Source of the DNA: JANOYC01 sp031428675
Lineage (GTDB): Bacteria; Actinomycetota; Actinomycetes; Actinomycetales; Microbacteriaceae
Direction of reading: 5' to 3'
DNA: 5,728 bases
Assembly (NCBI GenBank): GCA_031428675.1
Contig: JANOYC010000004.1
Coordinates: 1 to 5,728 of the forward strand
Position 1 is the first letter of the stretch. Every line of letters starts with the position of its first letter. This document shows positions 1-4,697 of the stretch, one piece after another. The translations under genes and the position numbers were made by a program. Under the pieces are notes generated by a model, which was given only the letters and a program-made list of their open reading frames with translations, was not told where the DNA came from and did no database searches.

Positions 1-210
1 ATCCGTTCCATACGTCTGTGCGTATACGTATGCGAGGGTGCGCCGAAGCCGGCGCGAAGGGTCCGCGTCGAAGTCGCTGTGCTCGGCGATGGCGCGCGCG
101 ATAGCCGGATGCGCCAACTGCAGCAGGATGGCGCGCCCGCCACCTGCAATAAGTAAGGCCTCGGCGCCCACGTCGGCAATGTGGGAAAACTCGCGGGGGT
201 TCTGCGCCAT
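1..210 (-). CDS. MpaB/DUF2236-family oxygenase, N-terminal part (runs off left edge)
   Basis: Reading the minus strand from ATG at 210 gives 70 open codons with no stop before the window edge. The peptide carries the N-terminal signature of the DUF2236 family (fungal MpaB and bacterial latex-clearing-protein relatives): LLIAGGGRAILLQLAHPAIA at about residues 19-38, then AEHSDFDADP at 42-51, then RRLRRTLAYVYAQTYGT. Known characterised members are haem-containing oxygenases, but most actinobacterial copies have no assigned substrate, so the reaction here is unknown. The haem-ligand region lies outside the window. The ATG has GGAG only 2 nt upstream, which is tight. An in-frame TTG at 237 has GGAG about 7 nt upstream and would add nine residues, so the start is uncertain. 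The gene is divergent from sucC. The family call rests on recognised motifs. Confidence 0.8.
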   Translation of the reverse strand, partial: MAQNPREFSHIADVGAEALLIAGGGRAILLQLAHPAIARAIAEHSDFDADPSRRLRRTLAYVYAQTYGTD

Positions 211-297
211 CGCTCCAGCATGCCCGATGCAGCCCAACCCCGAACTCCGAAGAACCGCACAGCGCCACGGGGGTAGAGTTCTCGGTGGCTACATTGT

Positions 298-325
298 CTC
301 GACGTCGAACTATCTCGGCGTCGAG
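298..325. repeat. Inverted repeat upstream of sucC
   Basis: CTCGACG (298-304) and CGTCGAG (319-325) form a perfect 7-bp inverted repeat with a 14-nt spacer. The left arm overlaps a self-complementary decamer, TCGACGTCGA, at 299-308. It may be an operator or a small mRNA hairpin in the sucC leader. Such GC-rich repeats also arise by chance in this genome type, so a regulatory role is only a possibility. Confidence 0.3.
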
Positions 326-334
326 GTGGTGATC
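324..334 (+). promoter_or_regulatory. Extended Shine-Dalgarno-like sequence before ATG 342
   Basis: AGGTGGTGATC matches 10 of 11 bases of AGGAGGTGATC, the complement of the 3' end of 16S rRNA. The stretch aligned with GGAGG ends 12 nt before an ATG at 342 that is in frame with sucC, a somewhat long spacing. If used, it would start SucC 22 residues earlier than family conservation suggests. It bears directly on the start choice for sucC. Confidence 0.35.
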
Positions 335-363
335 TGCAGGCATGAGCGTGCCGCCGGTCACTG

Positions 364-377
364 ACGTACCAGTACGT
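364..377. promoter_or_regulatory. Perfect palindrome ACGTAC-CA-GTACGT, possible operator
   Basis: A 6-bp inverted repeat with a 2-bp centre lies 30 bp upstream of the preferred sucC start (GTG 408). Short perfect palindromes of this shape are typical of dimeric repressor sites, and the position suits control of sucCD. No specific regulator is recognised. If translation actually starts at 342, the palindrome lies within the coding region, which would weaken this reading. Confidence 0.3.
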
Positions 378-407
378 AACCCGACGAACTGCGATTGGAT
401 GAGCAGC

Positions 408-1571
408 GTGGATCTTTACGAATATCAGGCACGAGACCTGTTCGAGTCGTACGGGGTTCCCGTGCTTCCCGGCATCATCGCCGACACTCCTGACGAGGCC
501 AAGGCCGCCGCGGAGAAGCTCGGCGGCACCGTCGTCATCAAAGCCCAGGTCAAGGTCGGCGGCCGCGGCAAGGCGGGTGGCGTCAAGGTTGTGCACTCTC
601 CGGATGACGCCTACTCGGCTGCGGAGGCGATCCTGGGTCTCGACATCAAGGGCCACGTTGTTAAGCGGGTCATGGTCGCCGCGGGTGCCCGGATCAAGCA
701 GGAGTTCTACTTCTCGATCCTCCTCGATCGCTCGAACCGCTCCTTCCTCTCGATGACAAGCGTCGAAGGCGGCATGGAGATCGAGCTCCTCGCTGTGGAG
801 CGCCCCGAGGCGCTCGCCCGCATCGAGATCAGCGCGCTCGACGGCATCAGCGCCGAGAAGGCCGCGGAGATCGCACGTGCCGCGAACTTCCCCGAGGAAC
901 TGATCGACCAGGTGGCTCCGGTAATCGAGCGCCTCTGGAATGTATTCCTGCAAGAGGATGCGACTCTTGTTGAGGTTAATCCGCTCGTGCTCACTGAAAC
1001 CGGCCAGGTCATCGCGCTCGATGGCAAGGTCACTCTCGACGAGAACGCCGAGTTTCGCCACCCGGGTCACGCCGACCTCGTTGACCAGAGCAGCGAAGAT
1101 CCGCTCGAGGCGAAGGCGAAGAAAGCGGGCCTCAACTACGTGAAGCTCGACGGCGAAGTCGGCATCATCGGAAACGGCGCCGGCCTCGTGATGTCGACGC
1201 TCGATGTCGTCAGCTACGCGGGTGAGAAGCACGGCGGCGTGAAGCCGGCCAACTTCCTCGACATCGGCGGCGGAGCATCCGCAGAGGTCATGGCCGCCGG
1301 TCTCGACGTGATCCTCAACGACCCTCAGGTCAAGAGCGTGTTCGTCAACGTCTTCGGCGGAATCACTGCGTGTGACGCGGTCGCCAACGGCATCGTCGGC
1401 GCGCTCAACACGCTCGGCGACGAGGCCTCGAAGCCGCTCGTCGTTCGCCTCGATGGAAACAACGTCGTCGAAGGCCGCCAGATTCTCGCGGATGCCGCGC
1501 ATCCGCTGGTCACGGTCGTCGCCACCATGGACGAGGCAGCCGACAAGGCCGCCGAACTCGCCAACGCGTAA
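408..1571 (+). CDS. sucC: Succinyl-CoA synthetase (ADP-forming) beta subunit
   Basis: Beta subunit of succinyl-CoA ligase, which interconverts succinyl-CoA + NDP + Pi and succinate + NTP + CoA in the TCA cycle, with the alpha subunit encoded next door. Numbered from GTG 408 (387 residues, close to the usual 385-400), the ATP-grasp domain opens with DLYEYQARDLFESYGVPVLP. The nucleotide-binding stretch KAQVKVGGRGKAGG is at 45-58. The Mg-binding Asn and Asp are in EVNPLV (N191) and ALDGK (D205). The C-terminal CoA-ligase domain carries GIIGNGAGLVMSTLD and FVNVFGGITACD. GTG 408 is chosen because family members begin at MDLYEYQ. An in-frame ATG at 399 (weak RBS) and an ATG at 342 (strong extended SD-like sequence) are alternatives. 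sucD follows after 48 nt, so one transcript is likely. Function is secure; the start is not. Confidence 0.96.
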   Translation: MDLYEYQARDLFESYGVPVLPGIIADTPDEAKAAAEKLGGTVVIKAQVKVGGRGKAGGVKVVHSPDDAYSAAEAILGLDIKGHVVKRVMVAAGARIKQEFYFSILLDRSNRSFLSMTSVEGGMEIELLAVERPEALARIEISALDGISAEKAAEIARAANFPEELIDQVAPVIERLWNVFLQEDATLVEVNPLVLTETGQVIALDGKVTLDENAEFRHPGHADLVDQSSEDPLEAKAKKAGLNYVKLDGEVGIIGNGAGLVMSTLDVVSYAGEKHGGVKPANFLDIGGGASAEVMAAGLDVILNDPQVKSVFVNVFGGITACDAVANGIVGALNTLGDEASKPLVVRLDGNNVVEGRQILADAAHPLVTVVATMDEAADKAAELANA

Positions 1572-1608
1572 CCAGTCGTCGACACACTCGAACCAGTCGA
1601 AAAAGAAC

Positions 1609-1613
1609 AGGAA
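1609..1613 (+). promoter_or_regulatory. Ribosome binding site of sucD
   Basis: AGGAA ends 6 nt before ATG 1620 and supports that start. The 48-nt gap between sucC and sucD contains no hairpin or promoter that I can see, consistent with co-transcription. Confidence 0.65.
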
Positions 1614-1619
1614 CAGAAC

Positions 1620-2507
1620 ATGTCGATCTTCCTCGACGAGAACTCCCGCATCATCGTTCAGGGCCTCACCGGCTCCGAAGGCACCAAGCACGCCGGCCGC
1701 ATGATCGCGAGCGGCTCCACCATCGTTGGCGGCGTCAACCCGCGCAAGGCCGGCACCACCGTCGAGATCGAGGGCCAGTCGCTCCCGATCTTCGGCACGG
1801 TCGCGGATGCCATGGCCGAGACGGGCGCAAACGTGTCGGTAATCTTCGTTCCGCCTGCATTCGCGAAGGGCGCGGTGCTCGAGGCCATTGACGCCGCGAT
1901 TCCGCTCGCGATCGTGATTACCGAGGGCATCCCGGTGCACGACTCGGCCGAGTTCTGGGCCTACGCCACGAGCAAAGGCAACGCGACCCAGATCATCGGA
2001 CCGAACTGCCCCGGCATCATCAGCCCCGGCAAATCGAACGCCGGAATCATTCCCGCGTCGATCACGGGGCCCGGCCCGATCGGTCTCGTCTCGAAGTCGG
2101 GAACCCTTACATACCAGATGATGTATGAACTGCGCGATCTCGGTTTCTCTACCGGCATCGGCATCGGCGGAGACCCCATCATCGGCACCACGCACATCGA
2201 CGCACTGAAGGCGTTCGAGGCCGACCCGGAGACCAAGGCGATCGTGATGATCGGCGAGATCGGTGGCGACGCCGAGGAGAAGGCGGCCGCGTTCATCCAG
2301 GCCAACCTCACCAAGCCGGTCGTTGCCTACGTTGCCGGGTTCACCGCTCCCGAGGGCAAGACCATGGGCCACGCAGGCGCCATCGTTTCCGATGGCGCGG
2401 GCACGGCGCAGGGCAAGAAGGAAGCCCTCGAGGCGGCCGGTGTGAAGGTCGGCAAGACGCCGAGCGAGACTGCCGCGCTCATGCGCGAGGTCTTCGCGAG
2501 CCTGTAG
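1620..2507 (+). CDS. sucD: Succinyl-CoA synthetase alpha subunit
   Basis: Alpha subunit of succinyl-CoA ligase. It binds CoA and carries the histidine that is transiently phosphorylated during catalysis. The protein is 295 residues, normal for the family. An N-terminal CoA-binding Rossmann domain shows VQGLTGSEGTKHAGRM (13-28) and GGVNPRKAG (37-45). GPNCPGIISPGK follows at 127-138 with the conserved Cys130. The ligase domain contains SKSGTLTYQ (158-166) and TMGHAGAI, in which His251 is the expected phosphohistidine (equivalent to His246 in E. coli). All key residues are present, so the enzyme should be active with SucC. The ATG at 1620 has a good RBS. Downstream lies a convergent non-coding region with GC-rich hairpins. 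Confidence 0.97.
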   Translation: MSIFLDENSRIIVQGLTGSEGTKHAGRMIASGSTIVGGVNPRKAGTTVEIEGQSLPIFGTVADAMAETGANVSVIFVPPAFAKGAVLEAIDAAIPLAIVITEGIPVHDSAEFWAYATSKGNATQIIGPNCPGIISPGKSNAGIIPASITGPGPIGLVSKSGTLTYQMMYELRDLGFSTGIGIGGDPIIGTTHIDALKAFEADPETKAIVMIGEIGGDAEEKAAAFIQANLTKPVVAYVAGFTAPEGKTMGHAGAIVSDGAGTAQGKKEALEAAGVKVGKTPSETAALMREVFASL

Positions 2508-2541
2508 GGAGCGCAATACTCGTAGCGCCCGCCTCCGTCGC

Positions 2542-2573
2542 TCGAGCCGCGCGCCGCGCCGCCGCGCGCTCGA
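2542..2573 (+). terminator. GC-rich hairpin after sucD, possible terminator without U-tract
   Basis: TCGAGC (2542-2547) and GCGCG (2549-2553) pair with CGCGC (2563-2567) and GCTCGA (2568-2573), making an 11-bp stem with one bulged C at 2548 and a 9-nt loop. It starts 35 nt after the sucD stop. No T-run follows. Actinobacteria are often proposed to use stable hairpins lacking a U-tract, so it may end the sucCD transcript, but Rho-dependent termination is equally possible. Confidence 0.45.
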
Positions 2574-2627
2574 CCGCGGTCCCTCGACCCCGAATCCGGG
2601 CGAGTTCGGACGAAATGGCCCGCCACG

Positions 2628-2655
2628 GCGGCCCAGATGCGCCGAACTGGGCCGC
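2628..2655. repeat. 9-bp perfect inverted repeat at the edge of the tandem array
   Basis: GCGGCCCAG (2628-2636) pairs perfectly with CTGGGCCGC (2647-2655) across a 10-nt loop. The right arm lies in the first unit of the 33-bp tandem repeat, so the left arm is an inverted copy of the repeated core. It could act as a second, bidirectional terminator or as a structural part of the repeat element. Confidence 0.45.
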
Positions 2656-2724
2656 ATAGGTGGGCCGCATAGCGCCGAACTGGGCCGCATAGGTGGGCCG
2701 CATAGCGCCGAACTACACCGCATA
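2639..2724. repeat. 33-bp tandem repeat, about 2.6 copies
   Basis: Two identical 33-bp units lie at 2639-2671 and 2672-2704. A 20-bp partial third unit at 2705-2724 differs at three bases (ACA for GGG). Each full unit contains the 11-mer TGGGCCGCATA twice, so that core occurs at 2648, 2661, 2681 and 2694, with a degenerate copy at 2714, at alternating 13- and 20-bp steps. On the minus strand the core reads TATGCGGCCCA. I do not recognise it as a named element. It may be a local copy of an interspersed intergenic repeat. Confidence 0.85.
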
Positions 2725-2738
2725 GAGACGACGACGGC

Positions 2739-2777
2739 GGCTGCCATTGGTTGCGATCCGCACTCATCGCGGCAGCC
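2739..2777. terminator. Bulged hairpin between sucD and the DUF72 gene, possible bidirectional terminator
   Basis: GGCTGCC (2739-2745) pairs with GGCAGCC (2771-2777), and GCGAT (2753-2757) pairs with ATCGC (2766-2770), directly stacked on it. The result is a 12-bp stem with a 7-nt bulge (2746-2752) and an 8-nt loop. It lies 36 nt beyond the DUF72 stop on the minus strand. There is no U-tract on either strand. A terminator role is inferred from position and structure only. Confidence 0.35.
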
Positions 2778-2786
2778 ATCCACCCA

Positions 2787-2831
2787 CTCACACCCCGAGC
2801 ATCCCCAACCCCTCACACCCCGAGCATCCCC
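2787..2831. repeat. 20-bp direct repeat, 25-bp period, spanning the DUF72 stop
   Basis: CTCACACCCCGAGCATCCCC occurs exactly at 2787-2806 and again at 2812-2831, separated by 5 nt. The second copy includes the last codons (Gly-Met-Leu-Gly-Val) and TGA stop of the DUF72 gene. The first copy lies just past the stop. It looks like a recent slippage-type duplication of the gene's 3' end. Because the period is 25, the extra copy is out of frame. Confidence 0.85.
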
Positions 2832-3541
2832 TTCAACGTGAGGGCGTTGCGCACCGCGTTGCCGCCGCCATCGTTGTTGAAGTACACGAACACGTCGCGG
2901 CCGTCGCGCTCCCACTCCCGAATGCGGTCGGCCCACCACGCCAGGTCGTCGTCGGAATAGGAGCCGGCGTAGAGAAATCCGTGGTCGGGCCCGTGCATAC
3001 GTATATATACGACGGATGCCGTGGCGCGCAGAATGCACGACAAGTTTGCGCCGCTCATGATGCAATACGCGGCGCCGTGTCTTTCGAGCAGCCGGAACAC
3101 GTCGTCGTGCTCCCACGATGGATGCCGGAATTCCACCGCTACTGGCACCCAGCCCGGCATCCGCGACAGAAAATAGTCGAGTCGAGCGTCGTCGCGCTGC
3201 ATGCCGGGCGGGAGTTGCACGAGCAGCACCGCGCGCTTGTCGCCGAGTTCGTGCCAGCAACGGGCGATGCGCTCGATCCACACCTCGGGGGAGTAGAGCT
3301 TCTTTGCGTGGGTGAGCCCTCGCGGCGCTTTCACCGCGAGAAGAAAACCGGGCGGGAGCTGGCGTCGCCAATTTGCGAAGGTGGTGTCGCGCGGCCACCG
3401 GTAGAAGCTCGCGTTGAGTTCCACCGTGGAGAAGCGAGAAACGTAGTGCGCCCGTCGGTCGCGCACGGGGGAGCCGTGCGGGTAGAGCACGCCGTGCCAG
3501 TGGTCGTAGCTCCAGCCGGAGGTGCCGATGTGAATTGCCAC
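2813..3541 (-). CDS. DUF72 (YecE-like) TIM-barrel protein
   Basis: A 242-residue protein with the full set of DUF72 motifs: IGTSGWSYDHW at 5-15, TVELNASFYRWP at 39-50, AVKAPRGLTHAKKL at 69-82, VQLPP at 108-112, VEFRHPSW at 136-143, VYIRMHG at 178-184 and VYFNNDGGGNAVRNA at 219-233. The family is a predicted cytosolic TIM barrel, widespread in bacteria and archaea, with no firmly established reaction, so none is assigned here. Length and motif order are normal, indicating an intact gene. The start is GTG. An in-frame TAA lies 12 nt upstream and rules out a longer form. No proper Shine-Dalgarno sequence precedes it, but a -10-like hexamer does, suggesting a leaderless mRNA. It is divergent from the dha operon and convergent with sucD. 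Confidence 0.93.
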   Translation of the reverse strand: MAIHIGTSGWSYDHWHGVLYPHGSPVRDRRAHYVSRFSTVELNASFYRWPRDTTFANWRRQLPPGFLLAVKAPRGLTHAKKLYSPEVWIERIARCWHELGDKRAVLLVQLPPGMQRDDARLDYFLSRMPGWVPVAVEFRHPSWEHDDVFRLLERHGAAYCIMSGANLSCILRATASVVYIRMHGPDHGFLYAGSYSDDDLAWWADRIREWERDGRDVFVYFNNDGGGNAVRNALTLKGMLGV

Positions 3542-3547
3542 ACATCC

Positions 3548-3578
3548 AAATTAGGCACGAGCAACCCTCCACGAGCAA
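3548..3578 (-). promoter_or_regulatory. Candidate leaderless promoter of the DUF72 gene
   Basis: On the minus strand, TAATTT (3553 down to 3548) fits the actinobacterial -10 pattern TANNNT. It ends 6 nt before the GTG at 3541, so transcription would begin at or next to the start codon. A weak -35-like TTGCTC (3578 down to 3573) lies 19 nt upstream of it, a long spacing. The nonamer CACGAGCAA, which contains the complement of this -35, is repeated on the plus strand at 3556-3564 and 3570-3578. Confidence 0.45.
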
Positions 3579-3581
3579 GAT

Positions 3582-3585
3582 GGAG
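3582..3585 (+). promoter_or_regulatory. Shine-Dalgarno of the dha leader ORF
   Basis: GGAG lies 6 nt before ATG 3592, an ideal spacing. A second GGAG at 3599-3602 lies 4 nt before the in-frame ATG 3607. No comparable site precedes dhaK itself, where only GAAG at 3683-3686 is present. These are therefore the best translation-entry signals in the dha leader. Confidence 0.5.
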
Positions 3586-3591
3586 TGACCA

Positions 3592-3669
3592 ATGGCGCGG
3601 AGTGGCATGAAGAAACTCAGCATAAAGAAACTCAGCACGAAGAAACTCAGCACGAAGAACTCAGCATGA
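3592..3669 (+). CDS. Leader ORF 1 of the dha operon (25 codons, KKLS repeats)
   Basis: A short ORF starting at ATG 3592, or at in-frame ATG 3607, and ending at TGA 3667-3669. The peptide begins MARSG, then repeats MKKLS, IKKLS and TKKLS, and ends TKNSA. It is strongly basic. Its stop overlaps the start of leader ORF 2 in an ATGA at 3666-3669. It carries the only good Shine-Dalgarno sequences in the leader. The peptide itself is probably unimportant: it is an out-of-frame duplication of the dhaK 5' end, and the likely role is delivering ribosomes by termination-reinitiation. Translation is unproven. The alternative is a decayed repeat with no function. Confidence 0.4.
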   Translation: MARSGMKKLSIKKLSTKKLSTKNSA

Positions 3670-3709
3670 ACAAACGCAGCACGAAGAACTCATCATGAAG
3701 AAACTCATC
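3607..3709 (+). repeat. Tandem array of the dhaK 5' end (seven 14-15-nt units)
   Basis: The unit is ATGAAGAAACTCAGC or a close variant, starting at 3607, 3622, 3637, 3652, 3666, 3681 and 3695. The last unit is the first five codons of dhaK (MKKLI). Units 4 and 6 are 14 nt because AAA is reduced to AA; the rest are 15 nt. Units 1, 5 and 7 keep ATG, while units 2, 3, 4 and 6 have ATA or ACG. Each retained downstream ATG directly follows a 14-nt unit. The array appears to derive from repeated duplication of the gene's own start and pushes dhaK away from the leader's Shine-Dalgarno sequences. Confidence 0.9.
3666..3698 (+). CDS. Leader ORF 2 of the dha operon (10 codons)
   Basis: This reads MNKRSTKNSS and stops at TGA 3696-3698, which overlaps the dhaK start codon (ATG 3695) in a second ATGA. 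Its own ATG overlaps the stop of leader ORF 1 in the same way. There is only a weak GAAG upstream, so it would depend on reinitiating ribosomes. ATGA overlaps are a classic arrangement for translational coupling in bacteria. Here two occur in series before a metabolic gene. Functional use is inferred, not shown. Confidence 0.35.
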   Translation: MNKRSTKNSS

Positions 3710-4693
3710 AACGATCCCGACTCTGTTCTCGCGGACGCCCTCGTCGGCGTCGAAGCCGCACACAAGAGCCTGCGGGTCGATCACGCCAAGCGCATCGTTT
3801 ATCGCCGGGAGGCCAAGCCGCCCGGCACTGTCGCCCTAGTTTCGGGCGGTGGCAGTGGGCACGAGCCGCTGCACAGCGGGTTCGTGGGATTCGGGATGCT
3901 CGACGCGGCCTGTGCAGGAGCCATCTTCACCTCCCCAACCCCCGATCAAATTCTCGAAGCCACAAAGCAGACCGACACCGGTGCTGGCGTGCTGCACATC
4001 GTCAAGAATTACTCCGGCGACGTCATGAATTTCGACATGGCGGCCGAACTCGCAGCACTTGAAACCGAAATCGAGGTGAAATCCGTCGTCACGAACGACG
4101 ACGTCGCCGTCGACGACTCGACCTTCACGGCCGGTCGTCGGGGCGTGGGCCTGACCGTGATCCTCGAGAAGGTCGTGGGCGCAGCGGCCGAAACCGGCAC
4201 CGATCTGCAGTCGCTCGCCGACCTCGCGACGCACGTCAACGCATCCGGTCGGTCGATGGGCGTCGCCCTCACGAGTTGCACGGTGCCGGCCGCGGGCAAG
4301 CCGACCTTTGACCTGCCCGATGATGAGATGGAAGTCGGCGTCGGCATCCATGGTGAACCCGGTCGATTCCGCAGACCGCTCGCGAGCGCGCGCGAGATTG
4401 CGCAGCAGCTCGTCGAACCGATATTGAACGACTTCGATTTCACGTCGGGCCCGAACATCCTGCTGCTCAATGGGCTCGGCGGCACTCCGCTCATCGAGCT
4501 CTACGTCATGTATGGCGAAGTGTCGCGGCTGCTCGACGCGGCGGGCGTGATGGTCGCACGCAATCTGGTGGGCAACTACGTGACGAGCCTCGACATGGCC
4601 GGATGCTCCGTTACGCTTCTGAAGGCCGACGACGACCTGCTCGGCTTGTGGGATGCCCCGGTTGACACCGCCGGGCTGCGATGGGGAGTGTAG
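3695..4693 (+). CDS. dhaK: PTS-dependent dihydroxyacetone kinase, DhaK subunit
   Basis: Dihydroxyacetone-binding subunit of the PEP-dependent kinase. Dihydroxyacetone is bound as a hemiaminal to a histidine and phosphorylated by DhaL-bound ATP to give DHAP. The 332-residue protein starts MKKLIND, as in E. coli DhaK, which fixes the start at 3695. Expected active-site residues are present: His56 in SGGGSGHEPLH, Asp109 in KNYSGD, and the covalent substrate His219 in GVGIHGEPG. Other conserved blocks are FTSPTPDQI (78-86), NDDVAVDDSTFTAGRRG (134-150), CTVPAAGKPTF (195-205) and the C-terminal LWDAPVDTAGLRWG. dhaL follows after 4 nt. The upstream region is unusual: no strong RBS is adjacent, and the ATG sits at the end of a tandem array with an ATGA overlap to a leader ORF. 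Confidence 0.96.
   Translation: MKKLINDPDSVLADALVGVEAAHKSLRVDHAKRIVYRREAKPPGTVALVSGGGSGHEPLHSGFVGFGMLDAACAGAIFTSPTPDQILEATKQTDTGAGVLHIVKNYSGDVMNFDMAAELAALETEIEVKSVVTNDDVAVDDSTFTAGRRGVGLTVILEKVVGAAAETGTDLQSLADLATHVNASGRSMGVALTSCTVPAAGKPTFDLPDDEMEVGVGIHGEPGRFRRPLASAREIAQQLVEPILNDFDFTSGPNILLLNGLGGTPLIELYVMYGEVSRLLDAAGVMVARNLVGNYVTSLDMAGCSVTLLKADDDLLGLWDAPVDTAGLRWGV
4685..4688 (+). promoter_or_regulatory. Ribosome binding site of dhaL
   Basis: GGAG within the last codons of dhaK lies 9 nt before ATG 4698. This favours 4698 over the in-frame ATG at 4653, which lies deep inside dhaK. Confidence 0.6.
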
Positions 4694-4697
4694 TCCG

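Larger units (their letters stand above)
211..407. promoter_or_regulatory. Divergent intergenic region between the DUF2236 gene and sucC
   Basis: This 197-bp stretch separates two divergently oriented genes and should hold promoters for both. I see no convincing -35/-10 pair. The hexamer TAGAGT at 274-279 fits the relaxed actinobacterial -10 pattern TANNNT on the plus strand but has no TTGACA-like partner. The region also contains two inverted repeats and an extended Shine-Dalgarno-like stretch, listed separately. A 108-codon ORF crossing it on the plus strand from 38 is antisense to the DUF2236 gene and has no protein-like character. Confidence 0.5.
2508..2812. other. Convergent intergenic region rich in hairpins and repeats
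   Basis: These 305 bp lie between the 3' ends of sucD (plus) and the DUF72 gene (minus), so no promoter is needed here. They contain three GC-rich inverted repeats, a 33-bp tandem repeat and one copy of a 20-bp direct repeat, each listed separately. Open frames exist on the minus strand (2327-2791 and 2479-2703), but only because 33 is a multiple of three and the repeat lacks stops in those frames. They look like nothing protein-coding. Confidence 0.7.

Noticed and set aside
38..364. 108-codon plus-strand ORF at the left end
   Set aside because: Antisense to the DUF2236 coding region and then runs through the intergenic region. It has no recognisable motif or RBS.
2639..2724. Possibility that the 33-bp repeat is a CRISPR array
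   Set aside because: The units are contiguous with no unique spacers and no cas genes are present in the window.
2327..2791. Minus-strand ORFs through the 33-bp repeat, giving repeated peptide units
   Set aside because: They stay open because the repeat length is a multiple of three. The ORF also runs into antisense sucD, and no RBS or family motif is seen.
3551..3581. TTAGGC (3551-3556) and CAAGAT (3576-3581) as a plus-strand dha promoter
   Set aside because: Weak match with a 19-bp spacer. The predicted transcript start would fall after the GGAG at 3582 and remove it, so I could not support it.
2747..3610. 287-codon plus-strand ORF opposite the DUF72 gene
   Set aside because: It is a shadow of a strongly conserved minus-strand gene. 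The His/Val/Arg-rich composition is typical of antisense frames in GC-rich DNA.
3607..3694. Possibility that the short repeats form a CRISPR array
   Set aside because: Units are 14-15 nt, directly abutting, with no spacers, and merge into the dhaK coding sequence.
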